Shown piece after piece: positions 1-6,291 of a DNA stretch of 18,637 nucleotides (positions are counted from its first letter, which is position 1; each line of letters starts with the position of its first letter). Below the pieces are notes generated by a model. It ran no database searches. It saw only the letters and a list, made by a program, of their open reading frames with translations, and was not told where the DNA came from. Source of the DNA: B8-G4 sp033720735 (GTDB lineage: Bacteria; Bacteroidota; Bacteroidia; Chitinophagales; Saprospiraceae); assembly GCA_033720735.1 (NCBI GenBank), contig JAWWBX010000055.1, positions 1 through 18,637 on the forward strand, written 5' to 3'. A program made the position numbers and the translations under genes.

Positions 1-251
1 ATCAGCACGGCCCCCGCCACTACGCCCATCCATGAATCGACACCTTCTCGCTGAATGCTGTCGATGACCTGACGACCACCGAGATAGCATAGCGTGATAT
101 AGATGATATCACTGATCCACATTCCGAGACCTGCGAGGACCCCGGCGCGCCAGCCGCGTGACAAGCTCGAATCCAGGATCGTAAAGGTGATCGGGCCGAT
201 CATCAGGGTCAGTGAAAACCCGATGCCCAGCCCCAGCAAGACATGTGACAT
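1..251 (-). CDS. LysE/RhtB-family amino-acid exporter, N-terminal part (runs off the window)
   Basis: This is the N-terminal 83 residues of an inner-membrane protein; the rest lies beyond position 1. It begins MSHVLLGLGIGFSLTLMIGP, and the first hydrophobic segment ends in a Gly-Pro. A short charged loop (SRGWRAG) follows, then a second hydrophobic segment (VLAGLGMWISDIIYITLCYL). That order is typical of LysE/RhtB exporters, which expel amino acids or related small solutes. I chose the ATG at 249-251 because the hydrophobic segment starts right after it; a GGAG lies just upstream. The gene follows the MFS permease on the same strand after 34 bases, so the two are probably co-transcribed. The substrate cannot be told from this part. 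The family call is fairly firm, but the full length is unknown. Confidence 0.75.
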   Translation of the reverse strand, partial: MSHVLLGLGIGFSLTLMIGPITFTILDSSLSRGWRAGVLAGLGMWISDIIYITLCYLGGRQVIDSIQREGVDSWMGVVAGAVL

Positions 252-285
252 GCTCCGAATTTCTGAAAATAATCGGGAGTGTGCC

Positions 286-1488
286 TCAGTTTCCTTCCGC
301 TACCCGGATGCGGGGCGCCAAAAAGAGCGCCACGATGCAGACCGCGATCGAGAGATAACCGACCCATTCATAGTTGGCCAGCTGTTCATTCTCATCAAAC
401 ACCACCACAAAGCCGCTCACTCCGGACCCCAGGGCCACGGACAGTTGCTGCAGCGCCGACTTGATACTCATGAAACTGCCCCTGCTCCGCGGACTGGCGG
501 CGGCAGTGATCAGGGTCTGCGGGGGGATCATCCGTCCGCTTCCCAGGACAAAGAACAGCGACGTGGCCACCAGCGCCAGCCAGACCGGAGTCGGCCCCAT
601 CTGCGTGATCCAGACCACAGGAATGAAGGACAACACCATCAGGATGGCAAAGACCTTGACTGCACCATGCCGGTCAGTCCAGATCCCGAACAGCGGTGAG
701 CTGAATACGGTGAGGAGCCCGCCAATCAGGTAGATGTAGGTGATCTGAGCCTGGGTAAAGCCGACATTCCGGATCATGTAGGGCGCAATAAAGGGGATGA
801 TCAGGAAATGCCCCAGGATGAGGATGAACCCCAGGATCAGCGCATTGACCTGATTCTTGTCAAGAAAGATCAGTCCGAAAACCTTTTTGATGGAACGGTC
901 CTTGTCGACCGATGCGAGATGTCCGCGCATCACCGGGAAGTAGAAGAACATGATCACCAACAGAATGAGGCCGAAAGTGCCGATCACGATAAACGGGACA
1001 CGCCATGAGAACACTTCCGCCAGCCACAGTCCAAAGGGGACCCCCAGCGCCGCTGCCGCCGAAAAGCCTGCCATCAGCCAGCCGAGGGCTTTGCCACGAC
1101 GCTCAAATTTGAACACATCACTGACCACCGACAGGACCATGGCGCCAATCACCCCGCCAAACAAACCGGTGGCAAACCGGACGATCAGCAGAAAGAGAAA
1201 AGACGGCGCCGTAGCGCACAAGTACGTACCGACCGTAAACCCGGTGACAATAAACAACATTGCCTTGCGGCGGTCGAAGACATCCAGGTACAGCACCGCC
1301 AGCAGGCTCGCGAAAAATGCCGCTACGGCGTAAGACGACACCAGCATGCTAAACTGCAGCGGCGTGATGTCAAACAAATTCATGAAGACATCGCCCAGGG
1401 GCATCATGATCATGACGTCCATGATGTGGGTGAAGTTGATGGACACCAGGATCGCCAGGATGATCTTCTCGTTCTTGCTGAAGGGCAT
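286..1488 (-). CDS. Major facilitator superfamily permease (DHA1/AraJ-like efflux type)
   Basis: This is a 400-residue polytopic inner-membrane protein, the usual length for a 12-helix MFS transporter. The loop between helices 2 and 3 carries LDVFDRRKA (about residues 69-77), a form of MFS motif A. A longer charged loop in the middle (residues about 190-205, MRGHLASVDKDRSIKK) separates the two six-helix halves, and a second motif-A-like loop, GIWTDRHG, lies in the C-terminal half. I placed the start at the ATG at 1486-1488 (MPFSKNEK...). The longer reading frame to 1536 would add 16 atypical residues and cover half of a perfect palindrome. It likely exports a small molecule or drug by proton antiport; the substrate is unknown. 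It lies 34 bases upstream of the LysE-type gene and is divergent from the PurF-like gene. Confidence 0.85.
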   Translation of the reverse strand: MPFSKNEKIILAILVSINFTHIMDVMIMMPLGDVFMNLFDITPLQFSMLVSSYAVAAFFASLLAVLYLDVFDRRKAMLFIVTGFTVGTYLCATAPSFLFLLIVRFATGLFGGVIGAMVLSVVSDVFKFERRGKALGWLMAGFSAAAALGVPFGLWLAEVFSWRVPFIVIGTFGLILLVIMFFYFPVMRGHLASVDKDRSIKKVFGLIFLDKNQVNALILGFILILGHFLIIPFIAPYMIRNVGFTQAQITYIYLIGGLLTVFSSPLFGIWTDRHGAVKVFAILMVLSFIPVVWITQMGPTPVWLALVATSLFFVLGSGRMIPPQTLITAAASPRSRGSFMSIKSALQQLSVALGSGVSGFVVVFDENEQLANYEWVGYLSIAVCIVALFLAPRIRVAEGN

Positions 1489-1516
1489 AAGACCGCGCAA
1501 GATACACAGGAGGAAC

Positions 1517-1539
1517 CAGTTGGCAGCGTCTGCCAACTG
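1517..1539. promoter_or_regulatory. Perfect 10+10 bp palindrome between divergent genes (candidate operator)
   Basis: The arms CAGTTGGCAG (1517-1526) and CTGCCAACTG (1530-1539) are exact reverse complements around a CGT centre. The right arm is followed directly by a partial repeat, CCAACT (1540-1545), giving a tandem CTGCCAACTGCCAACT. The element lies 12 bases upstream of the -7 box of the PurF-like gene, where a -33 element would be, and 28 bases upstream of the MFS start. A regulator dimer bound here could control both genes. It could instead be a copy of a dispersed intergenic repeat. The symmetry is seen directly; the function is inference. Confidence 0.45.
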
Positions 1540-1551
1540 CCAACTAAACAG

Positions 1552-1559
1552 TACATTTG
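1552..1559 (+). promoter_or_regulatory. Bacteroidota-type -7 box (TACATTTG) for the PurF-like gene
   Basis: TACATTTG matches the TAnnTTTG -7 consensus of Bacteroidota sigma-70 promoters exactly. It ends 17 bases before the ATG at 1577, so the transcript leader would be only about 10-12 bases. No TTG lies at the usual 17-23 base spacing upstream. The nearest is at 1520-1522, inside the palindrome, which may mean that a regulator helps at this promoter. Confidence 0.6.
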
Positions 1560-1576
1560 CACCTTAGACAGAAGGC

Positions 1577-3472
1577 ATGAGCGAGCAGATCAAACACGAG
1601 TGCGGCATTGCACTCATCCGTCTTCTCAAACCACTCGATTACTACCACGAAAAGTATGGCTCCGCCTTGTACGGCGTGTACAAGCTACAGCTGCTGCTTC
1701 AGAAGATGCGTAATCGTGGTCAGGACGGGGCCGGGATGGCGACGATCAAACTCGATATGCCTCCAGGTTCGCGTTACATCAGCCGCAAGCGCAGCAACGA
1801 TCCGCAGTATCTGCGCGACCTGTTCCAGAAGGTGTTTGCCCGTTTCGAGGATGTCACACCCGAGCAACTGAGCAACCCGCAATGGCTGAAGGAGAACAAA
1901 CCCTATACCGGTGAGCTGCTGCTCGGCCACCTGCGCTACGGCACACACGGCGCCAACTCCATCGAGACCTGCCACCCGTTCCTGCGCCTCAACAACTGGA
2001 TCACACGCAACCTGGTGCTCGCCGGTAACTTCAACCTGACCAACGTGGATGAGCTGTTCGACGAACTGGTCGAACTGGGACAGTTTCCCAAGGAAAAATC
2101 CGACACGGTCACCATCCTGGAAAAGATGGGGCATTTCCTGGATGATGAAGTGCAGCGCCTGTATCAATGGTACAAGGTCGACGGGTATAACAATCGTGAC
2201 ATCAACGAACAGATCTTTGAGCATCTCAACGTGGAACGATTCCTGCGCAAGGCCTGCCGGAAGTTTGACGGCGGATATGTCATGGCCGGGATGATCGGTC
2301 ATGGAGATGCATTCATGATCCGCGACGCACATGCCATCCGCCCGGCATACTACTATGCCGACGATGAGGTGGTCGTGGCGGCTTCTGAGCGACCGGCGAT
2401 CCAGACGGCCTTTGGCGTCAACTGGAAGCTGATCAATGAGCTCAAGGGAGGTCATGCCCTGATCATCAAGAAGAACGGCATGGTTTCCGAGTTGCCCTAT
2501 ACCGAGCCCGGGGAGAAAAAATCGTGCTCCTTCGAACGGATCTACTTCAGCCGCGGCAGCGATCGCGATATTTACCTCGAGCGCAAGAAGCTGGGCGAGT
2601 TGCTGGCTCCGCGCGTGCTGGAAGCGGTCAACTACGATATCGAGAATACCGTGTTCTCGTTCGTCCCCAATACCGCTGAGGTCGCATTTCAGGGTTTGAT
2701 CGACGGCCTGCGTGATGAGATGCGCGCCCGCCTGCAGTCTGCCCTCATACGCGAAAAAGAGACCCTCACCGATGAACGTATCCAGGAACTACTGGCACCG
2801 GAGCTACGGATCGAAAAGCTCGCCGTCAAGGACGCCAAAATGCGCACCTTCATCGCCGACAGCATGTTGCGCGGTGAAATGGTCGGGCATGTGTATGATG
2901 TCACCTACGGCATTGTGAAGAATGATGTCGATACGATTGTCCTTCTGGACGACAGTATTGTCCGGGGAACCACTCTGCGCGATAGCATCATCAAGATTGT
3001 CTCGCGTCTGCATCCGAAGCGCATTATCGTCGTGTCATCTGCTCCGCAGATCCGCTATCCGGATTGCTATGGGATCGATATGTCCAAGATGAAAGACTTT
3101 GTGGCCTTCCGGGCACTGGTAGAACTGCTCAAAGAGCACAACAAGGACCACTTGCTTCAGGAAGTCTACGAACAATGCAAGCTTGAGCTGGAAAAGCCAA
3201 GGGAGGAAGTACGCAACGCCGTCAAGACCCTTTACGATCAGTTTGAACAGGAAACCATCTCTCGCAAGATCGCGGAGATCGTGACACCGGAAGGCACGAT
3301 CCCCCAGATTGACGTGATCTTCCAGACCCTGGAGAATCTGCACCTTGCCTGCCCCGAGCACTCGGGCGATTGGTATTTCTCTGGTGATTATCCCACCCCG
3401 GGTGGCATGCGGGTGGTCAATCGCGCCTTTATCAATTATATGGAGGGGCGTGATGTTCGAGCCTACGACTAG
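1577..3472 (+). CDS. PurF-like amidophosphoribosyltransferase, 631-residue Bacteroidota form
   Basis: The protein joins an N-terminal class II glutaminase domain to a type I phosphoribosyltransferase domain, as in PurF, which makes phosphoribosylamine from PRPP and glutamine in the first step of purine synthesis. Cys9 in HECGIA is the predicted nucleophile, behind an 8-residue leader that may be clipped off. GHLRYGTHG (117-125) and a SDT at 175-177 also fit the glutaminase. The PRPP loop is IVLLDDSIVRGTT (454-466), and RYPDCYGIDM (493-502) is another PurF signature. At 631 residues it is about 125 longer than E. coli PurF, with extra sequence around 65-110, 185-225 and 375-415. The oxyanion-hole motif normally read as HNGN is GNFN here (150-153), so Phe152 replaces Gly. 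purD lies nearby, which supports a purine role. Two stop codons in tandem end the frame (TAG TAG). The PurF relationship is firm; the exact activity is not. Confidence 0.85.
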   Translation: MSEQIKHECGIALIRLLKPLDYYHEKYGSALYGVYKLQLLLQKMRNRGQDGAGMATIKLDMPPGSRYISRKRSNDPQYLRDLFQKVFARFEDVTPEQLSNPQWLKENKPYTGELLLGHLRYGTHGANSIETCHPFLRLNNWITRNLVLAGNFNLTNVDELFDELVELGQFPKEKSDTVTILEKMGHFLDDEVQRLYQWYKVDGYNNRDINEQIFEHLNVERFLRKACRKFDGGYVMAGMIGHGDAFMIRDAHAIRPAYYYADDEVVVAASERPAIQTAFGVNWKLINELKGGHALIIKKNGMVSELPYTEPGEKKSCSFERIYFSRGSDRDIYLERKKLGELLAPRVLEAVNYDIENTVFSFVPNTAEVAFQGLIDGLRDEMRARLQSALIREKETLTDERIQELLAPELRIEKLAVKDAKMRTFIADSMLRGEMVGHVYDVTYGIVKNDVDTIVLLDDSIVRGTTLRDSIIKIVSRLHPKRIIVVSSAPQIRYPDCYGIDMSKMKDFVAFRALVELLKEHNKDHLLQEVYEQCKLELEKPREEVRNAVKTLYDQFEQETISRKIAEIVTPEGTIPQIDVIFQTLENLHLACPEHSGDWYFSGDYPTPGGMRVVNRAFINYMEGRDVRAYD

Positions 3473-3512
3473 TAGAGCAGTACTACGCAGCCATGTGTAG
3501 CTGTCTCCCGAT

Positions 3513-4655
3513 TTACAACTGTCTCAGCCGCTCCGCCGCTTCGTCCAGTGTTGCCTCTGTCTTGGCAAAACAGAACCGTACCACCGGCTGCGAGATCTTT
3601 TCAGCATAGAACGGGGACAACGGAATGGTTGCCACCCCATGCTCTTCGGTGAGCCACCGCGCAAACGCCAGGTCATCCAGGTCGCTGATGTCCGAATAAT
3701 CTGCCAGGATGAAATAGCTCCCTTCGCACGCAAGCATCCTGAACGGTGTTGCCTCCATGGCCCGGACAAAATGATCACGCTTGGCCTGAAAGAACGCCGG
3801 CAGACCGAGGTAAGTGTCCGGATCCTGCAGGTATTCGGCCAGGGCATGCTGCATCGGTGTGTTGACTGAAAACACGTTGAACTGGTGGAGCTTTCTGAAT
3901 TCTGCGGTCAGTGCCTCGGGTGCAATGCAATATCCCACCTTCCAACCCGTCGTATGGCACATCTTGCCAAACGAATAGGTCACGAACGCCCGTTGCCGAA
4001 GACCGGGAACCCGCAGCACAGAGGCGTGCTGCCGCCCGTCGAAAATGATGTGCTCGTATACCTCGTCACTCAGGACCAACAGGTCATTCTGCCGGACCAG
4101 AACCTCCAGCTGCCGCAAATCGTGATCGGTAAGCACCTTGCCGAGAGGATTGTGAGGCGTGTTGATCACCACCAGTTTCGTCTTAGGGGTGATGCGCTGT
4201 GCGACCTGGTCCCAGTCAATGGTAAAATCGGGAGCATGGAGCGGGATGGCGACCGGGATGCCGCCGCACGACCTGACCGAAGGGGCATAGCAGTCATATG
4301 CCGGATCAAACAGGATCACCTCATCACCGGGATGGACCACCGTGGCAATGGCCGTGTAGATCGCCTGGGTGGCGCCGGCCGTAATGGTGATATGTGCTTC
4401 CGGGTCAAGGTCCGCTCCGTAGGTCGCCCGTGCTTTTTCGGCGAGCACCTGGCGCAGGGCAGGCACACCGGGCATGGGAGCGTATTGGTTGCGGCCGGCC
4501 TCGAGGTGCTTGATGACCAACGCTTTGAGGGCGGGATCGCAATCAAAATTTGGGAACCCTTGCGACAGGTTGATCGCACTGTGCTCCTGCGCCAGCCGGG
4601 ACATTACGCTGAAAATGGTCGTACCGACATCGGGCAGTTTGGATTCCAGGATCAT
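3513..4655 (-). CDS. Methionine aminotransferase, YbdL-like (PLP fold type I)
   Basis: This 380-residue cytoplasmic enzyme resembles E. coli YbdL along its whole length, including SKLPDVGTTIF near the N-terminus, INLSQGFPNF (28-37), ITAGATQAIY (91-100), NTPHNP (165-170), SDEVYEH (196-202) and the C-terminal AAERLRQL. Lys231 in SFGKMCHTTGWKVGY is the predicted Schiff-base lysine, Asp197 should hold the pyridine nitrogen, and Arg360 in VVRFCFAK the substrate carboxylate. YbdL-type enzymes transaminate methionine, and also Phe and His, with 2-oxo acids; in some bacteria this is the last step of methionine salvage. The start codon overlaps the stop of the upstream dehydratase gene by one base (TAATG), so translation is probably coupled. 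The gene converges on the PurF-like gene with 40 bases between the stops. The family call is strong and the preferred substrate less certain. Confidence 0.9.
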   Translation of the reverse strand: MILESKLPDVGTTIFSVMSRLAQEHSAINLSQGFPNFDCDPALKALVIKHLEAGRNQYAPMPGVPALRQVLAEKARATYGADLDPEAHITITAGATQAIYTAIATVVHPGDEVILFDPAYDCYAPSVRSCGGIPVAIPLHAPDFTIDWDQVAQRITPKTKLVVINTPHNPLGKVLTDHDLRQLEVLVRQNDLLVLSDEVYEHIIFDGRQHASVLRVPGLRQRAFVTYSFGKMCHTTGWKVGYCIAPEALTAEFRKLHQFNVFSVNTPMQHALAEYLQDPDTYLGLPAFFQAKRDHFVRAMEATPFRMLACEGSYFILADYSDISDLDDLAFARWLTEEHGVATIPLSPFYAEKISQPVVRFCFAKTEATLDEAAERLRQL

Positions 4656-4906
4656 TACACGCTGGCATCGTACCGCTTCGCCAGGCGGCTGATTGCATCA
4701 GCGAGATTCCGGTCCTTGTCCGTCACGGTATTGCCTGCGGAATGGGTGCGCAGCACAAACTCGACCGTGTTCCAGACGTTGCGCCATTCCGGATGGTGAT
4801 CCTGTTTTTCCGCTTCCATCGCAACTTCTGTCATAAAAGCGAATGCCTGGGAAAAGTCGGCAAACTTCAAGGTTGCCCGTAATGCATTGTCTGATTCAGT
4901 CCACAT
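4655..4906 (-). CDS. 4a-hydroxytetrahydrobiopterin (pterin-4a-carbinolamine) dehydratase
   Basis: This small protein of 83 residues carries the PCD/DCoH signature: KFADFSQAFAFMTEVA (14-29), then AEKQDHHPEW (32-41), RTHSAG (53-58) and TDKDRNLADAI (62-72). His37, His38 and His55 match the catalytic histidines that dehydrate 4a-hydroxy-tetrahydropterin in the recycling of the cofactor of aromatic amino-acid hydroxylases. It is shorter at the N-terminus than many homologues, but Trp2 lies where a Trp is commonly found, so the start is credible. It is the first gene of a pair with the aminotransferase and overlaps it by one base. No aromatic amino-acid hydroxylase is in the window, so its partner must be elsewhere, or the protein has another use such as pterin metabolism. 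It is divergent from purD. Confidence 0.9.
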   Translation of the reverse strand: MWTESDNALRATLKFADFSQAFAFMTEVAMEAEKQDHHPEWRNVWNTVEFVLRTHSAGNTVTDKDRNLADAISRLAKRYDASV

Positions 4907-4938
4907 ATCTCGAAGGTAGATGAAAAAATGCGGACACC

Positions 4939-4971
4939 TTGAACGGCTGCCGGGGTGAATCCTTAAGTTTG
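4939..4971 (+). promoter_or_regulatory. Promoter of purD: TTG at 4939-4941 and TAAGTTTG at 4964-4971
   Basis: TAAGTTTG matches the Bacteroidota -7 box TAnnTTTG exactly, and a TTG lies 22 bases upstream, within the 17-23 base range described for Flavobacterium promoters. The box ends 18 bases before the ATG at 4990. A reading frame open from 4939 would start inside this promoter, which argues for the ATG at 4990 as the real purD start. Confidence 0.65.
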
Positions 4972-4989
4972 CCCGACAATCCGCAGGTC

Positions 4990-6264
4990 ATGACGAGACA
5001 TCATATTCTTATCCTGGGTGGTGGCGGTCGCGAGCATGCACTGGCCTGGAAACTGGCACAGTCGGACCGCTGCGACAGGCTTTCGATCGCACCCGGCAAT
5101 GGAGGCACCCGGGAGGTAGGCACCAACGTGGATCTGGATCCCATGGACTTCCCGGCGATTGGCGACTTCTGTCTCAACCATGGGGTGACCATGCTGGTGG
5201 TTGGTCCGGAAGCACCGCTGGTCGGTGGCGTCGTGGATTATTTCATGGAGCAGCCGCAGCTGTCACACATTCTATGTATCGGCCCGGACCGCCGGGGCGC
5301 CATGCTGGAAGGAAGCAAGGCGTTTGCCAAGGAGTTCATGGAGGAATTTGACATCCCGACAGCGGCTTACCACCGATTTGGCCAGGATGATCTCTCCGCT
5401 GGCATTGATTGTATCCGCCGGCAACCGGTACCCATTGTCCTCAAGGCGGACGGCCTGGCTGCTGGCAAGGGCGTCGTGATCTGCGGTGATCATGATGATG
5501 CCGTAGGCGAGTTTGAGGCCATGCTGTCGGGAAAGTTCGGTGCAGCGAGCGCCACGGTGGTGATCGAGCAGTTTTTGGACGGGATCGAGTTTTCGGTGTT
5601 TGCGCTAACCGACGGACAACACTATCGTCTCCTGCCTGTGGCCAAGGACTACAAACGCATCGGCGAGGGTGATACCGGGCTGAATACCGGAGGCATGGGG
5701 TCAGTATCACCAGTGCCATTCGTGGATGATGCTTTGATGCATAAAGTGATAACCCGGATTGTTGAGCCGACGATAAAAGGGATCCGGAAGCGCGACATGT
5801 CGTACCGCGGCTTTGTGTTCTTTGGGCTGATCAACGTAGACGGCGACCCCTATGTCATCGAGTACAATTGCCGCATGGGAGATCCGGAAACTCAGGTGGT
5901 CATCCCCCGGATCCAGGGGGATCTGATTGCCCTGCTGGAGTCGCTCCACACCGGCCAGCTGGCCCACGTACCTTTGGCCGAAGACGATCGTGTTGCCACG
6001 GCAGTTGTCTCGGTCTCGGGTGGTTACCCGGGAGGGTATGAGAAAGGGAAGGCCATCGCGCTGCCGGCTGACACGGATGCCCTGCTGTTCCACGCCGGTA
6101 CCAAAGCCACTGCCGATGGGCTGGTCACCAGTGGTGGGCGTGTGCTGGCGGCCACCGCTCTGGCAGGATCCATGAAGCAGGCCCTGGCGATCAGCAACGC
6201 AGCGACGGAGGCGATCGTCTTTGATGGAAAATATTATCGCCGGGATATCGGTTTTGATCTGTGA
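4990..6264 (+). CDS. purD: Phosphoribosylamine-glycine ligase (GAR synthetase)
   Basis: PurD joins glycine to phosphoribosylamine using ATP, the second step of purine synthesis, and so uses the product expected of the PurF-like protein upstream. The 424 residues match the usual family length. Motifs run in order: GGGGREHALAW (10-20), GPEAPLVGG (72-80), GSKAFAKEFM (108-117), the ATP-grasp segment KADGLAAGKGVV (152-163), GLNTGGMGS (230-238) and EYNCRMGDPETQ (291-302), which contains the metal-binding Glu and Asn. The ATG at 4990 follows a good promoter and starts right before the beta strand of the first motif; an upstream TTG would add 17 residues with no family likeness. A CAGG lies just before the ATG. 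murF-alr follows after 27 bases and is probably in the same transcript. Confidence 0.95.
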   Translation: MTRHHILILGGGGREHALAWKLAQSDRCDRLSIAPGNGGTREVGTNVDLDPMDFPAIGDFCLNHGVTMLVVGPEAPLVGGVVDYFMEQPQLSHILCIGPDRRGAMLEGSKAFAKEFMEEFDIPTAAYHRFGQDDLSAGIDCIRRQPVPIVLKADGLAAGKGVVICGDHDDAVGEFEAMLSGKFGAASATVVIEQFLDGIEFSVFALTDGQHYRLLPVAKDYKRIGEGDTGLNTGGMGSVSPVPFVDDALMHKVITRIVEPTIKGIRKRDMSYRGFVFFGLINVDGDPYVIEYNCRMGDPETQVVIPRIQGDLIALLESLHTGQLAHVPLAEDDRVATAVVSVSGGYPGGYEKGKAIALPADTDALLFHAGTKATADGLVTSGGRVLAATALAGSMKQALAISNAATEAIVFDGKYYRRDIGFDL

Positions 6265-6291
6265 CGGACCGCACACGGGTTCATTAAAATC

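Noticed and set aside
1498..1504. TATCTTG on the minus strand as a -7 box for the MFS gene
   Set aside because: It lacks one T of the TTTG and lies 9 bases from the ATG, so the promoter of this gene remains unidentified.
1685..2455. 256-codon open frame on the minus strand inside the PurF-like gene
   Set aside because: It lies fully within a clear gene, has no recognisable domain, and is the kind of antisense frame that GC-rich codon use produces.
3483..3500. Hairpin CTACGC-agccat-GTGTAG between the convergent PurF-like and aminotransferase genes
   Set aside because: The stem is only 6 pairs with one G-T, and no T-run follows on either strand, so I do not call a terminator.
3885..4799. 304-codon plus-strand frame opposite the aminotransferase and dehydratase genes
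   Set aside because: Both minus-strand genes have full family signatures; the plus-strand product shows no domain, export signal or promoter.
4911..4918. TACCTTCG on the minus strand as a -7 box for the dehydratase gene
   Set aside because: It has one mismatch and ends only four bases before the ATG, leaving no room for a leader at the spacing seen elsewhere.
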